Assembly: GCA_965112735.1 (NCBI GenBank)
Contig: OZ218958.1
Span: 2,604,001 to 2,668,000, forward strand
DNA: 64,000 bases
Source: Phaeosaccion multiseriatum
Lineage: Eukaryota > Ochrophyta, other classes
Direction: 5' to 3'
A model generated the notes under the pieces. The model was not told where the DNA came from. It worked only from the letters and a program-made list of their open reading frames with translations, and ran no database searches. A program made the translations under genes and the position numbers. Below are positions 1 through 11,221 of this stretch, piece after piece (within the stretch, counting starts at the first letter, position 1; every line of letters starts with the position of its first letter).

Positions 1-169
1 CAGAAGAACAGCGTCGTTTCCGCCAGCGAGTCGACGGTGCGTGCGCGGCGCCCGTCTTGAAGGCGCTTCGAGAAACCGTTTGGACGGGGAAGGAATCGAT
101 CTTTCTTGAAATCGGACGTCTCTGCCGCTGCTCACGGCCACAGAACAAAGCAAGGGGGAAGGAGAGAGC
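1..169 (+). other. 5' flank of importin alpha
   Basis: Short upstream stretch before the importin alpha ATG at 170. The first ATG in another frame (57) opens only a short overlapping frame with no recognisable protein, so this is most likely 5' UTR or promoter. No clear TATA box is seen. Confidence 0.4.
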
Positions 170-1859
170 ATGTCTTCTCGCAGGGCAAAGGACTTTAAGA
201 AGGGCGTTGATGGGGATGACTCCCGCCGGCGCCGGGGCGAGAAGGGCGTGCAGGTGCGGAAGCAGAAGAGAGAAGAAGGCTTGGCCAAGAAGCGACACAT
301 CACCATGACGGGAGAGGGGAGCCCAGTCCCGCTTGGATCGGCGGGCATGAACAACTCAGTAGGGGCCATTGCACTAGGAGGAGGGGAGGTAGGAGGCGCG
401 GGAGTAGTAGATGCGGGTAAGAAGGCACCGGCCTTCACCATCACCGACATTCCGATGCTCGCGACGGGCATCCTGACCTCGACCGACCCGGAGGAGCAGC
501 TTCGCTGTACGCGGGGCATCCGCAAGCTCCTCTCCATCGAGGGGAACCCCCCCGTGCAGCAGGTGCTCGACGCCCACATCCTCCCCTCCCTCGTGGCCTT
601 CCTGAGCCGCAGCGACCAGAACGACCTACAGTTTGAAGCTGCCTGGGCCCTTACCAACATTGCGTCCACGGACATGACTCGAGTGGTTGTGCAGGCCGGG
701 GCCGTGCCTCTCCTAAGCGAGCTGCTCGGCAACCAAAGCGCCGACCTCCGGGAGCAGTGCGCCTGGTGCCTGGGGAACATTGCCGGCGATTGCGCGGAGC
801 TCCGTGACCTTGTGCTGTCCACAAACGCCATGCAGGGCCTTTTGGCCAACGTCGCTCAGCCGGCCAACCTCACCCTCCTCCGGAACTGCGTGTGGGCTCT
901 CAGCAACTTCTGCAGAGGCAAGCCGCAGCCAGACATTGAGCTCATGAAGCCCGTGCTGCCCGCGTTGGTGCACTTGCTGAGCTCGGAGGACCTGGAGGTA
1001 CTTACAGATGCCGGGTGGGCACTCTCCTACCTCTCTGACGGAGACAACGACAGAATCCAGGTGGGTAGGTTGCTGGGGAAGTACATTCCGGTGCCTGGCG
1101 CGGTTGTATGTGTTTTAGTCCCCTGCTCTGCTCCCTGCTCTGCGTACACACACACACACACGCGCGCGCGCGCGTTGGATTGGGCTAGCTGTGGAAGAGT
1201 AGCAAGAGTGACGGGGCGGCTTGACTTGCTCCTCTTGACTTTTCTTTGGAGTAGTCCATATTCCTTATTTTCTGCGTTTCCCGTTTCCCTCGACGCCCAA
1301 TCGCAGGACAATGTGCCTAGTGCCCCCCCCCCCCCTCCTCCACTCACACCCCTCCTTACTCCGTAAAATTATAGAATTAGAGAAGGGCTGCTGCCTTGGT
1401 ACGCATTTTTGTTCGGTTTCCAGCTTTTCCACCCTTCTTTCTCACCCGCTCTTTCCACTCTTTCCACCCACCCACAAACACAACCCCCACCCCCTACCCT
1501 TCCTCCCCACCCCTCCCTCTGCCCTTTCTATTGTCCAATCGATGAAGGTGGTGGTGGATCACAACCTCTGCCCATCCCTCGCCAAAATGCTTGCCCACGA
1601 GACGAGCAGCGTGGTCACTCCGGCCCTCCGTACCCTCGGCAACATTGTCACAGGAGACGACGACCAGACGCAGGCCGTCGTCTCGTCAGGAGTGCTCACC
1701 ACCTTGGCTAAGCTCTTGCAGCATAACAAAACCTCCATCCGCAAGGAGACGTGCTGGATGCTGTCCAACATCGCGGCGGGCTCCTCTGCGCAGATCTCGG
1801 AGATGGTCCAAGTGCCGTACATTCTCGAGGGGGTAGTGGCGCAGCTCTCGTGCAGGTGC

Positions 1860-1901
<42 letters not shown>

Positions 1902-3164
1902 GGGTGTGAGTGAGTGAGTGAGTGGGAGGGAAGTGGGTGGGTGGGGAGTCGGTGGGTGAAGGTTGTTGAATGGAAAATGGCAAGACGGGGATGCGGTTGT
2001 ATCGGTTGTGGGGGCATGCGGCCCCCCCTCCCCCTCCTGCTCTCTCTCTCACTCTTTGGCTCTACTCCCGTTTTGACGTTTTAGTCACTGTCAGTGCTGT
2101 TACACCACCTTTATCCTTGCGCCCCACCCCCCTCTCCTTCCCGGCCCCTCCCCCGGATCAGCTGCTGACTCTTGTCGTACGCACCTCTCTTGTTCGCGTT
2201 TGGATGCCTACACACACGCCTTCTCTTCCTCCTCCTCCCCCTCCTCAACCCCCTCCCTCTCCTGCTCCTCCTCCTCCCAGTGAGTTCCATGTGCAGAAGG
2301 AGGCAACATGGGTGGTTAGCAACATCGCCACCGGAGGCAGCCCGGAGCACGTGCGTGCATTGGTCAACGCCGGCGTGATCAAGCCTCTGTGCGACCTCCT
2401 CACGGTTCAGGACAGCAAGATTGTCATGGTGGCTCTCGAGGCAGTGGAGGCCATGTTGAGCAAGGATACCAGCGAGGGGGGCGACTATGGCGTACTCATC
2501 GAGGAGGCGGACGGGGTGGATTATATTGAGAAGCTTCAGGAGCATGCCAACGAGAAGGTGCGTCGGACAGGCAGTCAGTCGGTCGGTCTGTGGGTCAATC
2601 AATCAATCAGGCAGTCAGTCAATCAGTTAGCCAGTCAGTCGGTTAGGTAGTCAGTCAGGCAGTGAGTCAGTCAGTTGGTCAGTCAGTTTGTTCGTCAGGA
2701 AGAGAGAGCAGAGTCCTTACTGCATGACATCTCTCGTAGTGCGTAAGAGTTCCTGCGCCTTCCCTCGCTGCCTGCATCATATGCTGACTCACTCTTCCCC
2801 TCACCCTCCCAATCTCTGGAGTGTGTCTCTCTTCTCTGCCGCCCTCCCTCTCACGCACTCTCTCTCTCTCTCTCTCTCTCTTTGTGTATGTGTTTTGCCC
2901 GTTGTTTTGCGGTCTCCCTCGCCACACCGCCATACACAGGTGTACGAGAAGGCGGTGCAGATCATCGAAAAGTACTTTGGAGAGGAAGGGGAAGGAGAAG
3001 ACGACGTCGCTGCCCCCACCATCTCTCAGGACGCTTCTACTTATAACTTTGGCATGCAGACAGCGGCGAACCCTGGTGATGCGGCGGCTCAGCAGCAGAT
3101 GCAGCAGCAGCAACAGGGGCAGGCTCCTCAGGGGGGCTTTAACTTCGGGGGCGGCTTCAGCTGA
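170..3164 (+). CDS. Importin subunit alpha (karyopherin alpha)
   Basis: Nuclear import adaptor that binds classical NLS cargo and hands it to importin beta at the nuclear pore. Exons by splice signals and phase: 170-1060, 1548-1855, 2281-2557, 2940-3164, giving 566 aa, close to the family's usual 520-550. Residues 1-60 hold Arg/Lys clusters (SRRRRGEKG, RKQKREEG, KKRH), as in the importin-beta-binding domain. Armadillo repeats follow with the NLS-groove Trp/Asn pattern: AWALTN, AWCLGN, VWALSN, GWALSY, CWMLSN and TWVVSN, and LGNIVTGDDDQTQ is highly typical. An acidic stretch (EEGEGEDD) is followed by a Gln-rich segment and a C terminus ending NFGGGFS. The start was chosen because the IBB begins directly after it. 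Intron 2 begins with a long GT microsatellite. Product call very secure; exon joins secure. Confidence 0.95.
1856..1912 (+). repeat. (GT)n microsatellite starting at a splice donor
   Basis: Intron 2 of importin alpha starts with a donor (GTGCGTGCG) that runs without a break into a (GT)n tract of about 35 bp and then GAGT units. The repeat is anchored on the 5' splice site, a pattern seen in several other genes of this window. Confidence 0.85.
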
Positions 3165-3996
3165 GCGGCTTCAAGGAGGAGCAGCGGTAGGGTAACAGGT
3201 GCGCCTTTTACTTCTGCCGTCCGTTGGTGTGTCTTTCGTGAGGCGCAAATGGCGGCGTCTGGTGGTGGTGTTGGGTGTTGCTGTTGGGCCTCCGTCTTCT
3301 GACCCCCTCTAGGAAGGGCAGACAAAAGACGACGGGTGATGCGGGAGAGAGAAGAGAGAGAGAGGGAGAGGGAGAAAGCGAGAGCGCCGGTTCGAGCGGC
3401 TTTTGCTGTAGACGGTATAAGGAAGGGGGCAGGAGAGTCAGAGAGTGCCGTCTGAATGGAGAGGGTCGTGCCGCATCACTGTCGATCTTTGGTCAGCAGC
3501 CAGCAGGGAGGGGATGAAGGATCTTACTTGGTCAGCAGCAGGGATGGGATGAAGGATGAAACGTCACCTCGTATACTCATGCATCATGTTTATGCGTGTC
3601 TTGTCGTCTGGTGGGTGGGTGGGCGGTGGTGTTGTGTTGCCACACTCGTTCTTCTCTCCATGTGTGTCCTACTTGACTTGCGCCGCCCCCCCCCACCCTC
3701 CAGATCACATTGTACGAGGTCGGTCATATATGTCACTAAGTCGCAATACAGTTTTTACGTGCAGTAGCTAGCGCATGGGGGAGGAAAGAATTGAAGAAAC
3801 GAAAGTGGGGGGGGGGGGCGGCCTGCGTGATTAGGAATACAGATCATAGGAGAGAGAAATCGCCATTTGTGAAGCCGGATAACCAACACGAAAGGGGCTC
3901 TCGGATCTGGGATGATCGCGTTGGATCGTCATCGCTGCTCCTTCCCCTTAAAGGAGAGGGCGAAAAGTCTTGTTTTCGAGGCTTAGGAGGAATTTC
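3165..3996. other. Spacer between importin alpha and TenA
   Basis: About 830 bp holding the importin alpha 3' UTR and the TenA 5' region. A duplicated phrase (GTCAGCAGCAGGGA-like, near 3491 and 3531) and short G and C runs are visible. No open frame looks like a gene. Confidence 0.5.
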
Positions 3997-5538
3997 ATGC
4001 CACCATCCGCTGCTGCTGTCGATGGCGCGGCCCCTTCCTCCAGGATGTGGGCATTAGCCGCTAACGTTGTCACAAAAACTGAGAAGCATCCCTTCCTTGA
4101 GGCTATGAACGATGGGAGCCTACCCATGGACAATTTTAAGTAAGTCGTGTTGTTTCCTGGAGGCGAAAGGTGGGATCCGGAGTCGCAGATACGAGTTGCC
4201 CAACCAGCTACGCGTTTGCTTGCCCCCTGTCTCCCTAAAAAGGTACTACGTCGTGCAGGACGCACTTTATTTACACGACTTTGCCGCGGCGCTGGCGATT
4301 TTAGCAAACAACAAAGGCAAGTCGGGTCGGCAGAAGCACACCACCAAGTCACATGCACTACGCAGAGAGAGGAGAAGAGAGCTACTGTCTTATGGTCCCC
4401 CTGCCTGCCTCCTGTCACGGTGCTGTCTTACTACACGCTCAGGCGTATCGGCGGCAGACAGCGAGATTCTGGCAGCTCTGGCTGCTGAGGTGGAGACGGT
4501 TGAGCTGTAAGTGGCTGACGCGCGGCAACAGGTGTTTGTCTGGCCGTGGGTTCTAGAGTCTGGTCGTAAGGGGCACACTACTGATGTGTCCAGTGTACAT
4601 GCGTGCTTCGTGTTACTGACGGCAACAGCGACGATGCTCTATCTCTCTCTGTCTCTCTCTCCTCTCACTCACGCTCTTTCTCTCTCCCCCCCCCCTCCCC
4701 CATGCTCGCTCCCCCTGTGCCAGCGCTCTACACGGCTCGTACTTCACAGGGTGGGGCATCGACGCCTCGTCCGCCCGCCCAAGCCCCAACACGCTTCTCT
4801 ACACGAGCTACATGCTCAAAGTCGTGTCAACAGAGAGCCACGCCATGGGCCTCGCGGTCCTCCTGCCTTGCTTTTGGGTACGTACATGGAGAGGGGGGAG
4901 ACTCTTCAGCAAGAAGACGACACATAAGATAACTTAACCACCCCTGTCCCTCCCTCCCTCCCCCCCTCCCTCCCTCTCTCCCTCTCTCCCTCCCTCCCTC
5001 CCAAAGGTGTACATGCACGTAGGGCAGATCATGCTCAAGGCCAGACAAGCAAGCAGAGAGGCCGGGGTGAGTATCCCCCAGCAGTTCGACACATGGATCG
5101 ATACGTACGGCGGAGAGGAGTTCGAGACCTCTGTGCTCAAGTACAGGGGCTTGGTGGACGATGCCGCAGCGAAGGAGAACGAAGGTGCGGCAGGTTTCTT
5201 GTCTGTTGTTGCTTTGTGTTCTCTCTACCTCTCCCCCTCCTTCTTCTTCTCCTCCTCCTCCTCCTCCTCCTCCTCCTCCTCCTCCTCCTCCTCCTCCTCT
5301 TCCTCCTTCTCACTGCACTTCTTTCGTTTGTTCCTTCCTTGCGCTGGGCTCAGCCCCCCCCCCCCCCCACTGACTCTTCCTCGGACGAATCTCTCCTGTT
5401 CTGTTCGTGGTCTTGTGCTGTGCTGTGCCAGCGGGAGTAGGTCGAATGGAGCGACACTTTGTGAAGTCATGTGAGCTTGAGCACATGTTTTGGGACGCCG
5501 CTTTCACTAAGCAAGAATGGCCCTTCCCTCAGACTTAG
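3997..5538 (+). CDS. TenA/THI-4 family thiaminase II-like protein
   Basis: Cys-type TenA enzymes hydrolyse thiamin breakdown products (aminopyrimidines) for thiamin salvage. Exons: 3997-4139, 4243-4316, 4443-4506, 4724-4877, 5007-5184, 5432-5538, giving 239 aa, a normal single-domain TenA. Family landmarks: HPFLEAM near the N terminus; FKYYVVQDALYLHDFA around residues 47-62 with the conserved Asp54; HGSYFTGWGID; LLPCFWVYMHVG with the candidate nucleophile Cys143; WIDTYGGEEFE; and the C-terminal ELEHMFWDAAF with a conserved Glu (E219 or E221). No targeting peptide is evident, so it is probably cytosolic. Intron 2 has a GC donor (AAAG|GCAAGT). The exon joins restore all conserved motifs in frame. 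Confidence 0.92.
4317..4442 (+). other. GC-AG intron in the TenA gene
   Basis: The donor reads AAAG|GCAAGTCG, the standard context of the rare GC-AG class, and the acceptor is ACGCTCAG. Splicing here joins NNKG to VSAADSEILAALAAE in frame. No GT donor nearby preserves the frame and the family alignment. Confidence 0.8.
5237..5310 (+). repeat. (TCC)n microsatellite in the last TenA intron
   Basis: About 70 bp of nearly pure CTC/TCC triplets in intron 5 (5185-5431), upstream of the acceptor at 5431. It forms part of a very long polypyrimidine tract. Confidence 0.9.
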
Positions 5539-5996
5539 ACCAAGGATAAGGATTCGGCACAAACCTGTACCACGAGTACCCTTCCCTCTTGAGCCTCTAG
5601 AGCAAACATTCTCTCTTATCTATCTATACCTCTATGTTGAGGCAGGCAGCAGGCACGAACGGAGGACGCCACACGAGCACGAGAGGTGCGTGGTGGAAGG
5701 ATGTGTCTGGTGAGCCGCCTTCCTTCCTTCCTTCCTTCGAGTTGATACAGGGGGGCCATCCTTCGCTTGGCGCGACTCGATGGGCTCTTGGCATCTCACT
5801 CGCACAGCCATAGCGACGCTGCGTTACCGATGTGAAGTACGTGAGCAGCAGCTGGACACCCAGTACTGAGTATCGATCGAAGTGAGCAGAGCGCTCTTCC
5901 AAGCGGAAGGAGGATGAGCAGAGCTCAATGCTCGCTCGATTCTTCGGTGCGTCGTCGTCGTCAATGATGAGTTGCAAATTCTTTACGAACCACTGT
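5539..5996. other. Convergent 3' spacer (TenA / QPRT)
   Basis: Holds the two 3' UTRs. A (CCTT)5 tract lies at about 5719-5739. No coding signal is seen. Confidence 0.5.
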
Positions 5997-7087
5997 CTAT
6001 TTCCGCGTGATGATTTTCAGGCTGAGATCTAAGCACGCATACCCTTGCGTCAGGCTGCCCCGGCTGATGACGTCCACATGCGGGCTGAAATAGTCCGGCA
6101 TGGTCTCTTCCGTAATGCCCCCGCTCGCCTCGAGAATCACCGCTGGGAACTGCTCCTTCAGTCGACCGGCAACTTGCTTGAGGTCCGGAGGGGAAAAGTT
6201 GTCAAGCATCACAATATCCGCCCCTGCTTGACATGCCTCGAGGGCGTCCGTGTAGTTGCCGGCCTCGACCTCTACCTTCATGCTGAAGCCCGTGGCCCTC
6301 TTGGCGAGCTGCACGGCCTTGGTGATGCTGCCGGCGCTCATGATGTGGTTGTCTTTCAGCATGACCATCTGTGAGGAGTGGGAGTGTGAGGTTAGTTAGT
6401 TGAGTTCACACACACACACACACACACATACATACATACATACATACATACACGCTTGTACGCACACTCTTTCATTTACAAAGAGGAGGCTCGAGCAAAC
6501 GTTGCTCCAACGCATCCACATGCCCAGAGAGACGGGAGACGAGAATTCCCCGGCCCTTCACGTACCTGACTGAGGTCGTCTCGGTGCGTGGCAGCCCCTC
6601 CCACCAGCAGCGCGTACTTCTCCACGAGGCGAAAGCCCGGAGTGGTCTTGCGCGTCCCCGCCACCATCCCGCTCCACCCCATCTCCTGCGCCTTGGCAAC
6701 GGCCCGTCTGGCTGCGGTGGCGACGCCGCTACATCGGGTCACAATGTTGAGGCCGGTGCGCTCTCCGATGAGGATGTGGCGACACGACCCCGTGACTGTG
6801 GCAACCTCTACTTTGCCGTCCTTGGCCTTGGTCGTGTCGATGACGTCGCCGTCGCGCATCTTCCACTCCACTTTGCATCCGAGAGACTTCATCACCTGAT
6901 CAAAGAACATTCGCCCAGCCAGCACGCCGTCGCTTTTGCCGTACAGTACAGCCGTCTCCTGCTCTTCTCCCACCACAAAGCCTCCAATGTCCAAGCTCGG
7001 AAGGTCTTCATCGAGCCATAGTTGCACCTTCGATTGCCAATTGGGCGGCAGCAAATGCTCGAACACCGGGTGGTCGGAAGACGTCAT
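5997..7087 (-). CDS. Nicotinate-nucleotide pyrophosphorylase (quinolinate phosphoribosyltransferase)
   Basis: Converts quinolinate and PRPP to nicotinic acid mononucleotide, CO2 and PPi, the committed step of de novo NAD synthesis. Two exons read on the minus strand: 7087-6566 and 6368-5997, giving 297 aa, the usual length. The sequence follows the fungal/animal-type enzyme end to end: FEHLLP at the N terminus, WLDEDLPSLDIGG, GERTGLNIVTRCSG, the phosphate-binding GTRKTTPGFR, EKYALLVGG, VMLKDNH, KVEVE, GADIVMLDNF and LEASGG. The start at 7087 (MTSSDHPVFEHLLP) fits family length. An in-frame ATG at 7171 would add 28 basic residues (rich in Arg, Ala, Gly), so an alternative mitochondrial form cannot be excluded. 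The intron (6369-6565) contains CA and CATA repeats. Confidence 0.95.
6403..6454 (+). repeat. (CA)n/(CATA)n microsatellite in the QPRT intron
   Basis: A CA dinucleotide run followed by several CATA units inside the only intron of the QPRT gene. Confidence 0.85.
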
Positions 7088-7429
7088 TCCTCTGGCCTGG
7101 TGGAGCCCACTCCTGGAGATCGCCCTTCCTGTTGTTGTTGCCGCTGCTCTTCCCGCCCTCCCGTCCACCACGGGGGGGGTGTGGTTCTCCGCGCCGTCGC
7201 TGCCCTTTGCCGCCGCTCTTCTCTTCTCTCCCGCCCGTCAAGAAAACCAGCCGCAAGTGCCCTTGTTGTCTTTCCTTCCCTTCTTCTGAGTTTGTTTGCG
7301 AGGGCAAGGGAGGCGGAAGAGGGGGGGAAAGGTCGCGCCTAAAATAATTGACTTACTCTCCCTTCCCTTCTCTCTCTTCTGGCTTACTTCTCTACGGCGG
7401 GTCCTCTTGTGAAAGCTTCTACTGCAGAC
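7088..7429. promoter_or_regulatory. Divergent promoter region, QPRT / 490-aa protein
   Basis: The 342 bp between the two chosen start codons must hold both 5' UTRs and promoters. Alternating C-rich and G/A-rich tracts are seen. No specific transcription-factor site can be named. Confidence 0.45.
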
Positions 7430-8320
7430 ATGCTGCGAGCCGGGGGAGGGGTGGCGGTAGGTCAGGCGGGAAGCGGTGGGAAAGGGGCGATGGGGATGCT
7501 GTCCAGGTCAACGAGAAGGCGACCTTGGCCCGGAGCGAGGCCGGACAGCAGCATCAGCGGCAGCAGAAGTGGTTGCAGCAGCTCCGGGGGCCTCAGAAAT
7601 AACCTTGGAAATGGCACTCTGGCGAGCGCCACGATCACTGCGAACGGCAGCGGCGCAAGTAGCAGAGGGCACGCCAATCAGCCGCCGCATCGTTGGCCAT
7701 ACGGAAATGCTCGATGGGGGCATGCTGCTTCTTTCTCGTCCTCGTCCTCTTCCTCTCCGCCGTCGCCCCCGAAACCACCTTCTTCTTCAGCAACGGCAAA
7801 AGCGACATCTACTCCGCCTTCGTCTTCTGCAGCAGAAGCAGCGGCAGGCGGCAGTGCGAACCCCACCAGCAGCAGTACCAGTCCCAGTACCAGCAGCACG
7901 ACAAAAACCAGTTCACCCAGCGCAACCGTAGAATCCTCGGCCAATCTCGCCCGTTCCGCCTTCATCGGCGCTACCCAAAATAGCAACAAGGGTGCCATTC
8001 CTGTGGCCCCGGCGGGCGGCGGCGCCCATCTCAGTGCCGCCAGCCACTACTTCGGTGCCTCACTCCCCAACCTCGTTGCGGAAAGCCTCGGCGACATCGA
8101 GGCGAAGATCATGGCCCGCGCACACGCCCACAATAAGACACGCTTCAGGGTAAGTGAAGCAGGGAAGCTTGCGGGAGAGATGGATAGAGGGTAGATAGCG
8201 ACCTTTTGGTGTGGAGGGGGTTGGGAGGTTCTGAAGGTCCTGAAGTGGACAGTGGAGGGATAACCCCACTCCCCCGCCCTTCCCCAACACCACTCACACA
8301 CACACACACACACATACACA

Positions 8321-8352
<32 letters not shown>

Positions 8353-9549
8353 TACACATACCACACACAGAGTGTGGTGCTGGGCAGTCTCCTCGCGCTG
8401 GTGTGGGTCATGTCGGCCTTTGGGGGCGACATTCGGCGCTTCTTTGGCGAGCAAGCAGGCGAGGTGGCCAAGGAAACTCTCCGCCAGGAGTCGTTGCAGA
8501 TACAGACACAGGAGCTGGCCACGGCCGTTCTGCAGGCCTTGCTCAATGACCCGCAGGTAGGGCTGGGGAGGAAGGGAGGGAGGGCTGGGGGTGCGGGTAA
8601 GGAGGAGGGGGAAGAGGTGTGAACTGAACTCTTCTGTGGTGTGGCATCTATGCACCGGGAGAGTGAGTGCGAATTTCTGTGTGAGGAATTTCTCCTTGCC
8701 CCCCGCCTAACCCAACTCTCCCCTCCTCTCTCTCTCTCTGTCTCTCTCTCTGTCTCTCTCCCTCTCTCTCTCTTTCCTTTCTTTTTTCTCTCTCCTATCC
8801 CTCTCTCTCGCCCTCCCTCTCCCCCTCCCCCCTCCCCCGTCTCTCTCTCCCTCTCTCTCCCTCTCCCCCCCCCCCCCTTCTCTTCCTGCAAGGTCATCGG
8901 CAGCGTCACTACCTTCTTCCGGCAAGCAGTGGGCGATAAGGAGACACAAGAGGCACTCGCCAGTCTGTTGGTCAGCGTACTACAACACCCCCACACCAAG
9001 GCAGAGGTCACGAGTCTGGTCAAGCTGGTCACTGCCCGGCTCCTTGCCGATCCTGACACCCTTCAGCAAGTCATTGATATGAGTCTCAAAGCCCTCGCAG
9101 ACTCAAAGACGAAGGCCGCGTTGGGCGCACTGGTGGTGGAGCTTACCAACGATGAGGAGGTGGGTGCATGCGTGCGTGCGTGCGACAAACAAGAGTGGGG
9201 CGGGGAGGGAGAGAGGGAGGGAGGGGGAGGAAAGGAGGAGGAGGTGTGGCAAGGGAATGTGGTGAGGCGCCAGCCAAGAGACATGGGAAAGTGAAACGCC
9301 CACTCATGGGCCGTTGGAGAAGTGGTGGATGGGGCTCGTGCCGTGTGAAGAATGCTTGGCTCTTCACTTCTCTCTCCGCTCACCACCCTTGCTCGCGCGT
9401 CTCTCTCTTCCCTCCTTCCCTCCTTCCTCCCGCCTCTCTCCCTCCCTCCCTCCCTCCCTCTCCCTTCCTCCCCTCCTTCTTCTCCCTCCCTCCCCTCCTC
9501 CCTCCCTCCCCTCCCTCCCTCCCTCCCTCTCCTCCCGCCCCCCCCCCCC

Positions 9550-9587
<38 letters not shown>

Positions 9588-10241
9588 GGTGTACGCCGCC
9601 GTGGTGCAAATGGCCAACAAGGTCATTGCAGACCCTGCGGTCTACGAGCAGCTCAACTCCACCCTTACGGACTCCTCCTACTTTGTGCTCAACAGCCCGG
9701 AGGTCATGCAGCACGGGAAGGTGCGTGCGTGCGTGCGTGCGTGGGTGCGTGGGTGCGTGCGTGCGTGCATGCGTGACTGTGTCTAGACACGTCTGTCTCC
9801 GTACTCTGTGCCTGTCTCCTGACACCTCTACCTCCTTCTGTGGTTGTGTCCTGACACCTGTGTCTCTGCTGTATCCCTGTCCTGACACTTGTGGTGCATG
9901 TGACTTTGTTTGTAGGACTTCTCCATGCGAGTGTTGTCTGACGACGGCGTGCAAAGGACGGGGGGGGACGCCATGTGGGCCACTGTGCAGTACGCCCTAC
10001 AGAACAGAGTCATGAAGGTGAGAGGAGAGGGAGGGGAGGGGAGGGGAGGGTGGAAAGAGATACCTACCTACCTGTCTACCTACGATGTACCGTGCTTGGA
10101 GGAATTGACCCCATTTTTTACCTTTGCCTATCACCTCACTTCTGTCGTTCTTCTTCTCTCGCCGCACCACCGAAGGCTGTGGGATGCACCCTCGTAGCCG
10201 CTTCGGTGCTTATTCTCGGAAAGTCCTTCCGAGGACCGTAG
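7430..10241 (+). CDS. Conserved-looking protein of unknown function, two membrane segments
   Basis: Not recognised. Exons 7430-8149, 8371-8556, 8893-9159, 9589-9720, 9916-10017 and 10176-10241 give 490 aa, and all five introns are phase 0. The first ATG is at 7430. Residues 1-45 are Arg/Gly-rich without acids until the mid-thirties (MLSRSTRRRPW), which would suit a mitochondrial presequence. Residues 50-200 are Ser/Ala/Thr low complexity. A hydrophobic segment at about 241-257 (SVVLGSLLALVWVMSAF) is followed by about 190 residues of amphipathic helices with a loosely repeated pattern (QQVIDMSLKALADS, AAVVQMANKVIADP). The C terminus has a second hydrophobic stretch (AVGCTLVAASVLILG) and a short basic tail. 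This looks like a helical organelle-membrane protein, an inference from composition only. Exon joins are supported by clean GT-AG sites and unbroken phase. Confidence 0.7.
8294..8369 (+). repeat. (CA)n microsatellite against a 3' splice site
   Basis: A CA/CATA tract of about 75 bp that ends in the acceptor CACACAG of exon 2 of the 490-aa protein gene. Confidence 0.9.
9408..9588 (+). repeat. (CCCT)n-(CT)n-(CA)n compound microsatellite against an acceptor
   Basis: About 180 bp of pyrimidine-rich tetranucleotides grading into CT and then CA repeats, ending in the acceptor ACACACAG for exon 4 (9589). Confidence 0.9.
9721..9775 (+). repeat. (GTGC)n microsatellite starting at a donor
   Basis: Intron 4 of the 490-aa gene begins GTGCGTGCGTGCGTGCGTG, so the 5' splice site is the first unit of the array. 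Confidence 0.9.
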
Positions 10242-11179
10242 TTTGCAATTTCAGTTTGCAATAGGAGAGAGACTGACTCGAGGGAGGAGAGAGGATGGGT
10301 ACGTGTCGTGGCAGCTACATGTGTTGGTGATACATACAGCTTCCGCGGCGACGACCGGTAGCTGGGTGATGCGATACAGCTGGTTTCGCTGGAGGGTGCG
10401 GAAGGGGGAGGGCAGCAGAGATTTCCAACGCCGTTTGACGAAACTCGCTGCAAACCAAAGAACCCAAAGTAACCGTCGTGGCAGCATTCATCAGCGGAGG
10501 GACTCGGTGACATGGTGATGTCACTCACCAGGGGACGGAGGCGGTGATGCGGCATGATCACGATTCGTCAGCTGTGGCTTGCTGTGGCTTGTGTATCTCT
10601 GGCTCTTGTTCAACGCTCTCCTCCATCCTACGATGGGTAGATTTGAGAGGAAGGGAGGAAGGACTCCCAGAAAGGGACAGAGAGAGAGAGGCGGGGCATG
10701 CCACACACTGCGAGTGTGTGAGAGAGAGGCGGATATACACTCCCCTCCACTCCACTCCGCCTGCCTGCCTGTACACACAGCGAAGTGCACGGGTATCGGA
10801 TGCTTTGCCCCCACCTCCCATCCCAAACGAGAGGCACACGAGCACATGATGCTTACGTATGCTTATGTGCCCTTGACTAAGCACGCGAAGGAGGTCAGGC
10901 CCGGGCAATGGGGCCGAGGCTCAAGAAGCGCATTGGAGTGGAGTGGACTAGAGACAGAGTACTTCGGGGAGATGAGAGGAGCTTCGACTGGCACAGAACA
11001 TGTGGAATGGATACACCTTTGGCACCTGCGCTCTGTCCCTCGGTTACTTCATTAAGTGATTCAGTCAGTCACTGGGTCGACCTCCTCACGCATGCTACCC
11101 ACTTTAAAGAAGCCAGGAGAGAGAAAGAGTGGAGAGAGAGAGAGAGAGACAGAGACAGAAAGGCGATGGTTTGGGAGAG

Positions 11180-11221
<42 letters not shown>

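Noticed and set aside
5047-5090. Possible tiny intron at GGG|GTGAGTATCCCCCAG in TenA exon 5
   Set aside because: It would be about 15 bp, too short to splice, and the unspliced reading keeps the TenA alignment.
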